From Chitinophaga sp. (GTDB taxonomy: Bacteria; Bacteroidota; Bacteroidia; Chitinophagales; Chitinophagaceae), in contig NZ_JAGHZS010000003.1 of the NCBI RefSeq assembly GCF_017745275.1, forward strand, positions 428,693-492,692: a stretch of DNA of 64,000 nucleotides, read 5' to 3'. This document shows, one piece after another, positions 50,761 to 60,026 of the stretch. Under the pieces are notes generated by a model. It saw nothing but the letters and a program-made list of their open reading frames with translations, had not been told where the DNA came from and made no database searches. The number at the start of each line of letters is the position of its first letter. Position 1 is the first letter of the stretch. The position numbers were made by a program, and so were the translations under genes.

Positions 50761-51383
50761 TATACGATGGCTGCCAGCTCGTATTTTTGCTTTTTGCAAT
50801 ACTCTAACACACGCGGCAGTGCATATTCCAGCCGGTCCCAGGCTTTGGTGCTGTCGTGAAATACCACAATGGATCCTGGCTGTAATTTGAATACCACATT
50901 CTGTACACAGGCTTCTCCATTCAGATCAGTATCAAAATCACCGCTCAGCAGATCCCACATAATGATTTTAGCCCCTGGTATTTTATTCTTTATCTGCCGG
51001 ATCTGGAAAGGAGTAATCCTGCCATATGGAGGCCTGAACAAGGGAGACGCAATATATTGGGAGGCTTCGAGTACATTTTCTATATATTTTTCGGTACCGG
51101 TTTTCCATCCATTAAGATGATTGTGGGTGTGATTTCCGGTAGTATGGCCCGCTTCCAGTATCTGTTGATAAATAGCCGGATACTCCAGTACGTTTTTACC
51201 AATACAGAAAAAAGTAGCCTTCGCATCATATTTAGCTAGTTGTTCCAACACAAAAGGCGTGGCCTTGGGATGAGGACCATCATCAAAAGTAAGATATACC
51301 TTGTTGCCTGCAGGCGACATATTCCAGACGCAACTGCTATACAGGGCTTTCAGGATGCCGGGAGTTTTAGTAAGATAGAACAT
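50760..51383 (-). CDS. polysaccharide deacetylase (NodB/CE4 family)
   Basis: The protein has 207 residues. The NodB motifs are YLTFDDGPHPKATPFVL (catalytic Asp and metal Asp), HTTGNHTHNH (metal His), RPPYGRITPFQIR and a late MWDLLSGDFD with VVFHDS. It removes acetyl groups from N-acetylated glycans, probably peptidoglycan or chitin-like material. No signal peptide is evident, although the first 20 residues are mildly hydrophobic. It is a single gene. Confidence 0.9.
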   Translation of the reverse strand: MFYLTKTPGILKALYSSCVWNMSPAGNKVYLTFDDGPHPKATPFVLEQLAKYDAKATFFCIGKNVLEYPAIYQQILEAGHTTGNHTHNHLNGWKTGTEKYIENVLEASQYIASPLFRPPYGRITPFQIRQIKNKIPGAKIIMWDLLSGDFDTDLNGEACVQNVVFKLQPGSIVVFHDSTKAWDRLEYALPRVLEYCKKQKYELAAIV

Positions 51384-51505
51384 AGCGTATATGATGCTTG
51401 ATAATGCAATATAATCAATGTGCGAAAGCCATCAGAAGTATTAAAAAATTTTAATTTACTACATCTCCCCCGGTATTCCCTGCTGATAGCTAAACACTAA
51501 ATCCT

Positions 51506-51513
51506 TATCTTTG
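51506..51513 (+). promoter_or_regulatory. -7 promoter element directly in front of gltX
   Basis: TATCTTTG ends only 6 bp before the ATG at 51520, so the transcript would start at or next to the start codon. Confidence 0.5.
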
Positions 51514-51519
51514 CCGCCT

Positions 51520-53049
51520 ATGGAACACAAAAAAGTAAGAGTGCGTTTTGCGCCCAGTCCTACTGGTGGCCTACATCTTGGAGGTGTACGTACTGTATTG
51601 TTCAACTATTTATTTGCCAAACAGCACAAAGGCGATTTTGTGCTGCGTATTGAAGATACCGATCAAACCCGCTATGTACCCGGCGCGGAAGAATATATCA
51701 GCGAATGTTTAAGCTGGTGTGGCCTGAAGCCGGATGAAAGTCCTGCGATGGGTGGTCCGTATGGTCCTTATCGCCAGAGCGAGCGTAAACCGTTATACCG
51801 CCAGTATGCTGAGCAACTGGTAGCTTCCGGTCATGCGTATTATGCATTTGATACTCCCGAGGAACTGGAAAATATGCGCCAGACGCTGAAAACTCCGGAA
51901 AATCCTTCTCCACAATACAATCATGTGGTAAGGGAAAAAATGCGTAACTCCCTCACCCTGCCCGATGCAGAAGTACAGGAGCTGCTCACCAGGAACACCC
52001 CGCATGTGATCCGTATTAATATGCCTGCGAATGAAGAGCTCACCTTTACCGATATGGTACGTGGTGAAGTAACCTTCAACACCTCACAGGTAGACGATAA
52101 AGTATTACTGAAAGCAGACGGTATGCCTACCTACCACCTCGCCGTGGTAGTAGACGATTACCTGATGAAGATCACGCACGCCTTCCGTGGAGAAGAGTGG
52201 TTGCCATCAGCACCCGTTCACCTCCTGCTCTGGAAATACCTGGGCTGGGAAGCAGATATGCCGCAATGGGCGCACTTGCCACTGATCCTGAAACCAGACG
52301 GTAATGGTAAACTGAGCAAACGCGATGGAGATCGTTTAGGCTTCCCCGTATATGCCATGAACTGGACAGATCCTAAAAGCGGCGAACTCACCAAAGGTTT
52401 CCGTGAAAGAGGATTTCTGCCGGAAGCTTTCATCAACATGCTGGCCATGCTGGGCTGGAACGACGGTACCGAACAGGAAATATTCTCCCTGGAAGAGCTG
52501 ATTCAGAAGTTCTCTATGGAGCGTGTACATAAAGCAGGCGCCAAATTCGATTACGAAAAAGCCAAGTGGTTTAACCACCAGTATATTCATCACAAAGACA
52601 ATGAAACCCTTGCTGCCCTCTTCCTGCCTGTGCTGGCAGAAAAAGGACTCAGCGCCGATCCTGCTTACGTAGCTACCGTAGCAGGCTTGGTAAAAGAACG
52701 TTGCTACTTTGTAAACGAAATATGGGATCACGGTTTCTTCTTCTTCCAAAGCCCTGAAAGCTATGATGAAGCAGCGGTAAAACCAAAGTGGAATGCAGAT
52801 AAAGAAGCGTTCTTCACTGCCTGGTCTTCACTGCTGGAATCCTTAACATCCGCTACTGCTGCGGATCTGGAAGTGGCTTTCAAAGCGCTGGCTACGGAAA
52901 AGAACCTGAAAATGGGTGATGTACAATTACCTTTCCGTATCATGCTGACCGGTGGTAAATTCGGGCCTCCTGTATTTGATATTGTGGCTACATTAGGTGT
53001 GGCGGAAACTCGCAATAGAATAGCAAAAGGGGTGGACGCTTTTAAGTAG
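51520..53049 (+). CDS. gltX: glutamate--tRNA ligase
   Basis: The protein has 509 residues. It is a class I synthetase with the HIGH-like motif RFAPSPTGGLHLGGVRT and the KMSKS-like motif KLSKRDGD, preceded by WAHLPLILKPDGNG. It charges tRNA-Glu in the cytoplasm. The ATG at 51520 starts MEHKKVRVRFAPS and suits the family better than a TTG nine bases upstream. It is a single gene with a very close promoter. Confidence 0.96.
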   Translation: MEHKKVRVRFAPSPTGGLHLGGVRTVLFNYLFAKQHKGDFVLRIEDTDQTRYVPGAEEYISECLSWCGLKPDESPAMGGPYGPYRQSERKPLYRQYAEQLVASGHAYYAFDTPEELENMRQTLKTPENPSPQYNHVVREKMRNSLTLPDAEVQELLTRNTPHVIRINMPANEELTFTDMVRGEVTFNTSQVDDKVLLKADGMPTYHLAVVVDDYLMKITHAFRGEEWLPSAPVHLLLWKYLGWEADMPQWAHLPLILKPDGNGKLSKRDGDRLGFPVYAMNWTDPKSGELTKGFRERGFLPEAFINMLAMLGWNDGTEQEIFSLEELIQKFSMERVHKAGAKFDYEKAKWFNHQYIHHKDNETLAALFLPVLAEKGLSADPAYVATVAGLVKERCYFVNEIWDHGFFFFQSPESYDEAAVKPKWNADKEAFFTAWSSLLESLTSATAADLEVAFKALATEKNLKMGDVQLPFRIMLTGGKFGPPVFDIVATLGVAETRNRIAKGVDAFK

Positions 53050-53095
53050 AATTGTTAGTTGTTAATATAGATAAAGGCTAGGCGGTGAGAATCGT

Positions 53096-53512
53096 TTAGC
53101 CTTTGTTGTGTTTCCAGGTTTTTAGGTTGGTATTGGCGCTGATTAAATCAAAATCGCGGTCATTGTGTACCAGTTCCAGGTCAAAACGTATAGCATAATA
53201 AGCAATTAGACAATCATTACTTTTACGAATGGTGACGCCTTTTTGGCGGAGTCTTCGAAATAATGAGCTTGCTCCAATTGCCCCTGTCATGTGTGGTAGT
53301 TCTAATCTGGTATGCCACCGCAGAACCTCTACTATCTTTTTATGTTGGTTATCTTCTCTTATACCTTGTAGAAATTCCTGGAGAATAACAGGAATAAGCG
53401 GAATCTCACACTTATGTTCAAGATAATACTTTAAGAGGGTTGTTTGTGGGGTACTCTTTTTGTGGATAAAATCAACCCAAATTGACGTGTCAAAGATAAG
53501 TGGTGGGTTCAT
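53096..53512 (-). CDS. vapC: PIN-domain toxin (VapC type)
   Basis: The protein has 138 residues. The acidic PIN set is visible: Asp8 in LIFDTSIWVDF, Glu46 in ILQEFLQG, Asp100 in KSNDCLIAYYAIRF and Asp118/Asp120 in HNDRDFDLI. Such toxins are ribonucleases that cut tRNA or rRNA. The gene overlaps the upstream antitoxin gene by four bases (ATGA), the classic arrangement of a VapBC operon. Confidence 0.9.
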   Translation of the reverse strand: MNPPLIFDTSIWVDFIHKKSTPQTTLLKYYLEHKCEIPLIPVILQEFLQGIREDNQHKKIVEVLRWHTRLELPHMTGAIGASSLFRRLRQKGVTIRKSNDCLIAYYAIRFDLELVHNDRDFDLISANTNLKTWKHNKG

Positions 53513-53727
53513 GCTCCTCTCATTTCATTTAAGTCACCATCCCAATGAATTTTTCCTTTGAGGTTCAATAGTTGTCTGTTTTTAACTCCGACAATATATT
53601 CTCTTAAAGCTTTGTTGAGTACTTCCTCATAAGTTTTCCCCTTATTAAGTTTCATTGCTTCTTTGATCAACTCAGGATCTAAATTCGCAATAGTTGCCTG
53701 AGGGATATTAGGTCTTACTTTTGCCAT
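53509..53727 (-). CDS. vapB: VapB-type antitoxin
   Basis: The protein has 72 residues beginning MAKVRPNIPQATIANLDPEL. The core DPELIKEAMKLNKGKTYEEV followed by LNKALREYIVGVKNRQL is the VapB/DUF2191 ribbon-helix-helix type; the C-terminal tail (NLKGKIHWDGDLNEMRGA) would bind the toxin. It should neutralise VapC and repress the operon. The ATG at 53727 is chosen; a longer reading from 53772 adds a non-homologous leader. Confidence 0.88.
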   Translation of the reverse strand: MAKVRPNIPQATIANLDPELIKEAMKLNKGKTYEEVLNKALREYIVGVKNRQLLNLKGKIHWDGDLNEMRGA

Positions 53728-53855
53728 AAAGAATGTTTTTTTATTACTAATAAAATTACAAATATTATACACACCAAACGCTTAACAATACTGCCCACTC
53801 ATGATCTAATTTTGAGCAAAATCACTTTCGTTTTTACAAAATTAAATGTGCTGAA

Positions 53856-54056
53856 TCATAAGCTGTTGCTTGATTCATCTAAATGGTCATCCCAGAATGT
53901 TATTTTTCCTCGTAGCTGTAGGAACTTTTGTTGGCTAATGCCCATAATAAGTTTTTGTAATGCCGTATTTACCACTTCTTTCTTGGTCATCCCTTTGCAA
54001 AGGCGCATTGCCTCTTTTATAAGTTTGTCGTCTAAATCAATAGTTGTTTTCGCCAT
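53856..54056 (-). CDS. second VapB-type antitoxin, without a toxin partner
   Basis: The protein has 66 residues: MAKTTIDLDDKLIKEAMRLC, then KGMTKKEVVNTALQKLIMGI and a tail KFLQLRGKITFWDDHLDESS. It is clearly related to the antitoxin at 53509 (same order of elements, WDxxLxE tail). Its stop overlaps an ATG (ATGA at 53856-53859) exactly where a toxin gene should begin, but that frame stops after five codons. The toxin seems to be lost (inference). It may still neutralise a distant toxin. Confidence 0.82.
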   Translation of the reverse strand: MAKTTIDLDDKLIKEAMRLCKGMTKKEVVNTALQKLIMGISQQKFLQLRGKITFWDDHLDESSNSL

Positions 54057-54090
54057 GAAAAATATTTTTAAACACTATTCTTATACACAT

Positions 54091-54121
54091 AAAAAAAGCC
54101 GGACAGTAACTGCCCGGCTTT
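54091..54121 (-). terminator. terminator of glnS
   Basis: AAAGCCGG at 54095-54102 pairs with CCGGCTTT at 54114-54121, with CAGT/ACTG inside. On the minus strand it is followed by TTTTTTT. Confidence 0.85.
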
Positions 54122-54140
54122 CACTTATCTCAATAAAGAC

Positions 54141-55811
54141 TTATTTCCCTTTTGCGCTTTCTTTCGCCCACGCATCTTTCAACGTCACGGTTCTGTTGAA
54201 TACTACTTTCTCCGGTGTGCTATCCGGATCAACAGAGAAGTATCCTTTACGCAGGAATTGGAAACGTTCACCTGGCTTAGCTTGTAGCAGACCAGGTTCT
54301 ACGAATGCTTTTTCAATTACTTGTAAGGAGTCCGGATTAATCAGTGATTTGAAATCTCCTTCTTCCGCAGCAGGATTTTCTGCAGTGAATAAGCGGTCGT
54401 AGATACGTACTTCGGCGGTAGCGGCATGTGCTGCGCTTACCCAGTGAATGGTACCTTTAACGGTTAAGCCGCTTTGATCGCCACCACTCTTGCTTTCTGG
54501 CAGGTAGCTAGCATAGATGGTAGTGATGTTACCATCAGCATCTTTATCGAAGCTTTCTCCTTTGATGATATAAGCGTTTTTCAGGCGCACCATATTACCG
54601 GGGCCTAAACGGAAAAATTTCTTAGGAGGATTTTCCATGAAGTCTTCCCGCTCAATATACAGGGTATTGCTGAAGTGCAGGGTACGGGTGCCACCGTTTT
54701 CGTCTTCCGGGTTATTTTCAGCGGTCAGTTCTTCAACTTGTCCTTCCGGGTAGTTGGTGATCACCAGTTTCACCGGGTCCAGCACGGCCATTACGCGGTT
54801 AGCGGTTTTGTTCAGCTCTTCACGGATGCAGAATTCCAGCAGGCCCAGTTCGATCATGTTATCGCGTTTCTGAACACCTACACGTTCGCAGAGCATACGG
54901 ATGCTGGCAGCAGTATAGCCACGGCGGCGCAAGCCGCTGATAGTAGGCATGCGGGGATCATCCCAGCCGCGTACATGTCCTTCTTCCACCAGTTGCTTCA
55001 GTTTACGTTTACTCATCACCGTGTAAGTGAGGTTTAAACGGGCGAATTCGTATTGGCGGCTGGGGAATATATCCAGTTCTTTGATAAACCAGTCGTACAG
55101 CGGACGGTGAGGAATAAATTCCAGTGTACAAATGGAATGGGTAATATTTTCAATGCTATCACTTTGTCCGTGGGCAAAGTCATACATGGGGTAAATACAC
55201 CATTTATCGCCGGTGCGGTGGTGATGGGCATGTTTAATGCGGTACATCAGCGGGTCGCGCATATGCATGTTGGGAGCGGCCAGGTCGCCTTTGGCACGGA
55301 GTGTTTTTTCTCCGTCTTTGAACTCACCCGCACGCATACGGGCAAACAGGTCCAGGTTTTCCGCTACAGAGCGGCTTCTGGCGGGTGTAGGAGTGCCAGG
55401 CACGGTAGGCGTACCTTTTGCAGCAGCAATTTGCTCTGCAGTGGCATCTTCTACATAAGCCAGTCCTTTTTCAATCAGTTTTACGGCAAAAGCGTAGAGC
55501 TGCTCAAAATAGTCGGAGGCATACAGTTCTTTTTCCCATTCAAATCCCAGCCAACGGATGTCTTCTTTAATAGATTCCACATATTCTGTGTCTTCTGTTA
55601 CCGGGTTGGTATCATCGAAGCGAAGGTTGGTTTTTCCATTATATTTCTGGGCCAGGCCAAAGTTCAGGACGATGGATTTGGCATGCCCGATATGCAGGTA
55701 GCCATTCGGTTCCGGCGGGAAACGCGTCAGTACACGACCATCATTAACGCCGTTCGCTATGTCTTCTTCAACAATTTGTTCTATAAAGTTGAGGGATCTT
55801 TCTTCGCTCAT
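54141..55811 (-). CDS. glnS: glutamine--tRNA ligase
   Basis: The protein has 556 residues. The class I motifs are [20 protein letters not shown] and [11 protein letters not shown]. The C-terminal anticodon-binding beta-barrels follow (about 340-540, for example [20 protein letters not shown]). It charges tRNA-Gln directly, so this organism need not rely on the amidotransferase route. A TACATTTG element at 55833-55840 lies upstream, next to a large inverted repeat. Confidence 0.96.
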   Translation of the reverse strand: MSEERSLNFIEQIVEEDIANGVNDGRVLTRFPPEPNGYLHIGHAKSIVLNFGLAQKYNGKTNLRFDDTNPVTEDTEYVESIKEDIRWLGFEWEKELYASDYFEQLYAFAVKLIEKGLAYVEDATAEQIAAAKGTPTVPGTPTPARSRSVAENLDLFARMRAGEFKDGEKTLRAKGDLAAPNMHMRDPLMYRIKHAHHHRTGDKWCIYPMYDFAHGQSDSIENITHSICTLEFIPHRPLYDWFIKELDIFPSRQYEFARLNLTYTVMSKRKLKQLVEEGHVRGWDDPRMPTISGLRRRGYTAASIRMLCERVGVQKRDNMIELGLLEFCIREELNKTANRVMAVLDPVKLVITNYPEGQVEELTAENNPEDENGGTRTLHFSNTLYIEREDFMENPPKKFFRLGPGNMVRLKNAYIIKGESFDKDADGNITTIYASYLPESKSGGDQSGLTVKGTIHWVSAAHAATAEVRIYDRLFTAENPAAEEGDFKSLINPDSLQVIEKAFVEPGLLQAKPGERFQFLRKGYFSVDPDSTPEKVVFNRTVTLKDAWAKESAKGK

Positions 55812-55832
55812 AATGCTTTTTATCTAGGAGGA

Positions 55833-55840
55833 CAAATGTA
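55833..55840 (-). promoter_or_regulatory. -7 promoter element of glnS
   Basis: TACATTTG on the minus strand, 21 bp before the ATG. The -33 region would fall in the edge of the long inverted repeat. Confidence 0.5.
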
Positions 55841-55854
55841 CGAAAAAGCATAAA

Positions 55855-56120
55855 GCATAAAGCATAAAGCAAAAAGCCATCGAAGCGGTTGACCAGAGCG
55901 GATTTTGTCTTAGGACAGGATTATACTGATTACACTGATTTTTATTTTTGATCTAGGGATTGGGATAGATATAAGTAGATAAATTCGCTTATATCTTCCG
56001 ATATCTTTCCAAAATCTTATAAAACAGTCAGTGTGATCAATCTAATCGGTCTAATCCTGTCCTAAGACAAAATCCGCTCTGGTCAACCGCTTCGATGGCT
56101 TTTTGCTTTATGCTTTATGC
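55855..56120. repeat. long inverted repeat with 69-bp perfect arms (families A and B joined)
   Basis: The arm at 55855-55923 is perfectly complementary to 56052-56120, with a 128-bp centre. The outer part of the arms carries the family A core (AAAAAGCCATCGAAGCGG, TTGACCAGAGCGG) also found at 3137 and 14801. The inner part (ATTTTGTCTTAGGACAGGAT, then TACACTGATTTTTAT) matches family B at 26125. The outermost bases contain repeats of AAAGCAT. It separates glnS from the B12-binding protein gene. Confidence 0.9.
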
Positions 56121-56164
56121 TTTCGGCTTTTTCGTACATTTACTTCCTTAATATGATAATTGGT

Positions 56165-56584
56165 ATGGTCAACCCGTTAAATCGTCCTGTTCGTGTGTTG
56201 GTAGCTAAAGTGGGCCTTGATGGCCATGATCGTGGGGCTAAAGTAATTGCGGCCGCGCTGCGGGATGCCGGTATGGAAGTAATATATACCGGTCTCCGTC
56301 AAACGCCCGAAATGGTGGTAAATGCCGCACTGCAGGAAGATGTGGACGCTATTGGCGTAAGTATCCTCTCCGGAGCTCATATGACTGTATTCCCTAAAAT
56401 AATTGCCCAGATGAAGGAAAAAGGGATGAATGATGTACTGCTAACCGGCGGTGGTATTATCCCTGATGCCGACATGGAGGCCCTCCAGGAAATGGGGGTA
56501 GGTAAACTGTTTCCTCCAGGCACCAATACTAAAGATATTTCCGAGTATATCACGCACTGGGTGGCGGCTCACAGAAATTTTTAA
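56165..56584 (+). CDS. stand-alone B12-binding domain protein (methylmalonyl-CoA mutase C-terminal type)
   Basis: The protein has 139 residues. The cobalamin-binding motif D-x-H-x-x-G is present as [10 protein letters not shown] (His21), followed by [20 protein letters not shown] and [20 protein letters not shown], the mutase small-domain signature. It binds adenosylcobalamin and normally partners a large catalytic chain, which is not in this window. The ATG at 56165 is chosen because the family starts a few residues before [12 protein letters not shown]. Confidence 0.88.
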   Translation: MVNPLNRPVRVLVAKVGLDGHDRGAKVIAAALRDAGMEVIYTGLRQTPEMVVNAALQEDVDAIGVSILSGAHMTVFPKIIAQMKEKGMNDVLLTGGGIIPDADMEALQEMGVGKLFPPGTNTKDISEYITHWVAAHRNF

Positions 56585-56676
56585 AATTTTTCTCAAATCG
56601 TCGTAACATTTCTTTAACTGGGTCGTCTTTAGGTGAAATAGTCCACCAAGTCTAAAAAACCACAACACCCGTTATT

Positions 56677-57516
56677 ATGAAATGTACGTTACGTCCGCTA
56701 TTCCTGGTACTGTCGCTGATAAGTTGTAGTGTTTTTGCACAGGATAAGAAAGATTCGGCCAGCGTTGCTGCCATTGATACTACTGTAAACCATTCCACGG
56801 AGAAAACCACTTCGTTCTCCATTATTTTTGGCAAATACCCCAAACACCGGGAAGGGATATACGTAACCCGCGGCGGTGAAGGCGCCTTGTTGTCTTTTGC
56901 CAACATGAAGGATAACGGCGAACATCTGCGGAATATTCCACGCTTTACCCTGTTTTTCAATATCGGTACCAACTTCAACAAAGATGTTACCCGGCACCTG
57001 GGATTCTTTACAGGCTTGAATCTCAAGAATATAGGGCTGATTTCCAAACCATACGATTCACTTAAACTGAAGCAACGGGTATATACGATCGGTATTCCAC
57101 TGGGCTTCAAAATCGGGGATCTTTCCGGTGGCAGCTTCTTCTTCTTTGCCGGCGGTGAAATAGACCTGGCCATTAATTATAAGGAAAAACAGTTCATAAA
57201 CGGAAAAAAAGAGCACAAATTCAATGAATGGTTCAGCGATCGGACCCCATTGCTAATGCCTTCGCTGTTTGCCGGATTCCGTGTCCATCCCGGATTTGGG
57301 CTAAAGGTGCAATATTATCCACAAAATTTCTTTAACCAGGACTTCAAAACCACCATTAAAGGAAACGTGGTACATCCCTACAAAAACCTGGAAGCCAACC
57401 TGATGTTTGTGACGTTGAGCTATAATTTCAACGGTATCAACTATTTTAAAGTGAAAAAGAAAAGACATTATATGAAGATGAAAAGCGGGAAGACAGAGTT
57501 TGAAGTGAATTATTGA
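56677..57516 (+). CDS. outer membrane beta-barrel protein (PorT-like)
   Basis: The protein has 279 residues. A signal peptide (LSLISCSVFAQDKK) is followed by an N-terminal plug region and a set of amphipathic strands (GFFTGLNLKNIGLISKPYDS, RVYTIGIPLGFKIGDL, FVTLSYNFNGINYF). The layout is that of porT/outer-membrane-beta-barrel proteins of the Bacteroidota. It may be a structural or secretion-related barrel. It has its own terminator. Confidence 0.75.
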   Translation: MKCTLRPLFLVLSLISCSVFAQDKKDSASVAAIDTTVNHSTEKTTSFSIIFGKYPKHREGIYVTRGGEGALLSFANMKDNGEHLRNIPRFTLFFNIGTNFNKDVTRHLGFFTGLNLKNIGLISKPYDSLKLKQRVYTIGIPLGFKIGDLSGGSFFFFAGGEIDLAINYKEKQFINGKKEHKFNEWFSDRTPLLMPSLFAGFRVHPGFGLKVQYYPQNFFNQDFKTTIKGNVVHPYKNLEANLMFVTLSYNFNGINYFKVKKKRHYMKMKSGKTEFEVNY

Positions 57517-57541
57517 GATAGCGCGACTTTAGTATAATCCG

Positions 57542-57575
57542 GCCGGTACTCACTTTAGGAAGTACCGGCTTTTTT
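57542..57575 (+). terminator. terminator of the barrel gene
   Basis: GCCGGTACT at 57542-57550 pairs with AGTACCGGC at 57561-57569, followed by TTTTTT. Confidence 0.85.
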
Positions 57576-57676
57576 GTGTGTAATGCTCCACCAGCGTGGT
57601 TAGAAGCTGGTATTGCCGGCCTGATTCGTTAGGTTATTGAATATTGCTTAATATTGGTAAACTAAAAATACAGCTC

Positions 57677-58453
57677 ATGTATCAGACGTTAAGCACACAA
57701 CTGGATAATAATATTCTGACGATTACGATCAACCGCCCGGAAAAAATGAATGCGCTCAACCAGCAGGTGCTGGCGGAACTGGCACTGGTGGTAGATGAGA
57801 TTTATGGCAACCGGGAAATTAAAGGCGCTGTAATTACCGGCTCCGGAGAAAAAGCTTTTGTGGCGGGTGCAGATATCAGTGAGTTTCTAACTTTATCAGA
57901 TAAGCAGGGCGAAGAACTGGCCAAAAGAGGACATGTTATATTTCAACGCATCGAAAGCTGTCCTAAGCCCATTATTGCGGCGGTTAACGGATTTGCTCTT
58001 GGCGGCGGTTGTGAACTGGCCATGGCCTGTCATTTCCGTATTGCCAGCGAAAACGCCAAATTCGGTCAGCCGGAAGTGAACCTGGGTCTTATTCCGGGAT
58101 ATGGTGGCACACAGCGCCTTACCCAGTTGATAGGCAAAGGCAAAGCCATGGAGCTGATGATGACCGGCGACATGATTACTGCTGTGGAAGCACAGGCCTG
58201 GGGCCTCGTAAACCATGTGGTGAAATTTGAAGAATTGCTCCCCAAAGCGGTATCCATCTTACGAAAAATACAAACAAAAGCCCCACTGGCCATTGCACGT
58301 GTGATTAAATGCGCCAATGCTGCACTGGATAAAGACCAGGATGGCTTTGAGCTGGAACTGAAAGAATTCGGCGCCTGCTTCGCTACCAAAGACCTGGAAG
58401 AAGGCGCGGCTGCCTTCATACAGAAAAGACAACCGAATTTTAAGGGGGAATAG
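57677..58453 (+). CDS. enoyl-CoA hydratase/isomerase (crotonase family)
   Basis: The protein has 258 residues. The crotonase fold is shown by NRPEKMNALNQQVLAELAL, FVAGADISEF (oxyanion hole), ANGFALGGGCELAMACHFRI with a first Glu and PEVNLGLIPGYGGTQRL with the second Glu. Both catalytic Glu suggest hydratase activity. It acts in beta-oxidation or acyl-CoA metabolism. The ATG at 57677 (MYQTLSTQLD) gives the usual length. fumC follows 52 bp later under its own promoter. Confidence 0.9.
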   Translation: MYQTLSTQLDNNILTITINRPEKMNALNQQVLAELALVVDEIYGNREIKGAVITGSGEKAFVAGADISEFLTLSDKQGEELAKRGHVIFQRIESCPKPIIAAVNGFALGGGCELAMACHFRIASENAKFGQPEVNLGLIPGYGGTQRLTQLIGKGKAMELMMTGDMITAVEAQAWGLVNHVVKFEELLPKAVSILRKIQTKAPLAIARVIKCANAALDKDQDGFELELKEFGACFATKDLEEGAAAFIQKRQPNFKGE

Positions 58454-58454
58454 C

Positions 58455-58485
58455 TTGCTGCCCTATCCGTAAAGCCGTACTTTTG
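58455..58485 (+). promoter_or_regulatory. promoter of fumC
   Basis: TTG at 58455-58457, a 20-bp spacer and TACTTTTG at 58478-58485 match the Bacteroidota promoter. The predicted start is near 58492, about 14 nt before the fumC ATG. The -33 box lies directly after the stop of the crotonase gene. Confidence 0.65.
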
Positions 58486-58505
58486 TACCCTTAAAAGTTT
58501 AAGTC

Positions 58506-59906
58506 ATGGAATTCAGAATAGAGAAAGACACAATGGGCGAGGTGAAAGTGCCTGTAAATGCCTACTATGGCGCTCAAACACAGCGCTCCATTGAAAATTT
58601 CAAGATTGCGCAGGATATCAACAAAATGCCGAAAGAAATCATTAAGGCTTTTGCTTACCTGAAGAAAGCTGCCGCTATCACCAACGTGGAAGCTGGTGTG
58701 CTGCCGAAAGAAAAAAGTGATCTGATTGGTCAGGTATGCGATGAAATCCTGGAAGGTAAACTGGATGACCAGTTTCCACTGGTAGTTTGGCAAACCGGTT
58801 CCGGTACCCAGTCCAACATGAACGTAAACGAAGTGGTTGCTTACCGCGCACACGTGCTCCACGGCGGTCAACTCACCGACAAGGATAAATTTGTTCACCC
58901 TAACGACGATGTGAACAAATCCCAATCTTCTAACGATACCTTTCCTACTGCGATGCACATCGCTGCTTATAAAATGCTGCTGGAAGTAACGATTCCCGGT
59001 ATCCAGAAGCTGCGCGATACGCTCGCTAAAAAAGCAGAAGCTTTTAAACACGTGGTGAAAATTGGTCGTACCCACTTTATGGATGCTACCCCGCTCACCC
59101 TCGGTCAGGAAATCAGTGGCTATGTAGCGCAACTGAACCATGGTCTGAAAGCCATCAACAACTCCCTGCCACACCTGAGCGAACTGGCACTGGGCGGTAC
59201 TGCTGTAGGTACTGGTATCAACACACCTAAAGGATACTCTGAAAATGTGGCAAAAAATATCGCACAGTTAACCGGTATTCCTTTTGTTACTGCAGAAAAT
59301 AAATTTGAAGCACTGGCAGCACATGATGCCATCGTTGAAGCTCATGGTGCACTGAAAACAGTAGCCGTAAGTTTAATGAAGATAGCCAACGATATCCGCA
59401 TGCTGAGCTCCGGTCCACGCGCAGGTATCGGCGAAATTCATATCCCTGACAATGAGCCGGGATCTTCAATCATGCCAGGTAAAGTAAACCCTACACAATG
59501 TGAAGCACTCACCATGATTGCTGCGCAGGTAATGGGTAACGATGTGGCGATCAGCGTTGGCGGTGCTAACGGCCACTTTGAACTGAACGTGTTCAAACCG
59601 GTGATGATCTTCAACTTCCTGCACTCTGCCCGCCTGATCGGTGATGGCTGCGTAAGTTTCAACGATAAATGTGCGGAAGGTATTGAGCCTATCGAAGCCA
59701 ATATACAGAAACACGTGGAAAATTCCCTGATGCTGGTCACTGCACTGAATACCAAAATTGGTTATTACAAAGCGGCTGAAATTGCACAGAAGGCCCATAA
59801 AGAAGGTACCACTCTCAAAGAAATGGCCGTGAAACTGGGTTATGTAACTCCCGCTGAATTTGATGAATGGGTAGTACCTGCCAACATGGTAGGTGAAATA
59901 AAATAG
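58506..59906 (+). CDS. fumC: class II fumarate hydratase
   Basis: The protein has 466 residues. It has the lyase signature [11 protein letters not shown] (about 319-329, catalytic Ser), the [11 protein letters not shown] segment with His190, [10 protein letters not shown] and the start [14 protein letters not shown]. It interconverts fumarate and malate in the TCA cycle and is cytoplasmic. It has a consensus promoter and a strong terminator. Confidence 0.96.
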   Translation: MEFRIEKDTMGEVKVPVNAYYGAQTQRSIENFKIAQDINKMPKEIIKAFAYLKKAAAITNVEAGVLPKEKSDLIGQVCDEILEGKLDDQFPLVVWQTGSGTQSNMNVNEVVAYRAHVLHGGQLTDKDKFVHPNDDVNKSQSSNDTFPTAMHIAAYKMLLEVTIPGIQKLRDTLAKKAEAFKHVVKIGRTHFMDATPLTLGQEISGYVAQLNHGLKAINNSLPHLSELALGGTAVGTGINTPKGYSENVAKNIAQLTGIPFVTAENKFEALAAHDAIVEAHGALKTVAVSLMKIANDIRMLSSGPRAGIGEIHIPDNEPGSSIMPGKVNPTQCEALTMIAAQVMGNDVAISVGGANGHFELNVFKPVMIFNFLHSARLIGDGCVSFNDKCAEGIEPIEANIQKHVENSLMLVTALNTKIGYYKAAEIAQKAHKEGTTLKEMAVKLGYVTPAEFDEWVVPANMVGEIK

Positions 59907-59937
59907 CTTATAGCCATTAGCTTTTAGCGTTTAGAAA

Positions 59938-59983
59938 AATGCAGCGGAGAATATGTTATATGTTTATCTCCGCTGCATTTTTT
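59938..59983 (+). terminator. terminator of fumC
   Basis: AATGCAGCGGAGA at 59938-59950 pairs perfectly with TCTCCGCTGCATT at 59967-59979, then TTTT. Outer repeats (TTTTAGCG and CGCTAAAA) extend the inverted structure. Confidence 0.85.
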
Positions 59984-60026
59984 CTGAGCGCTAAAAACTG
60001 GAAGCTAACAATTAACCGCTAATCCC

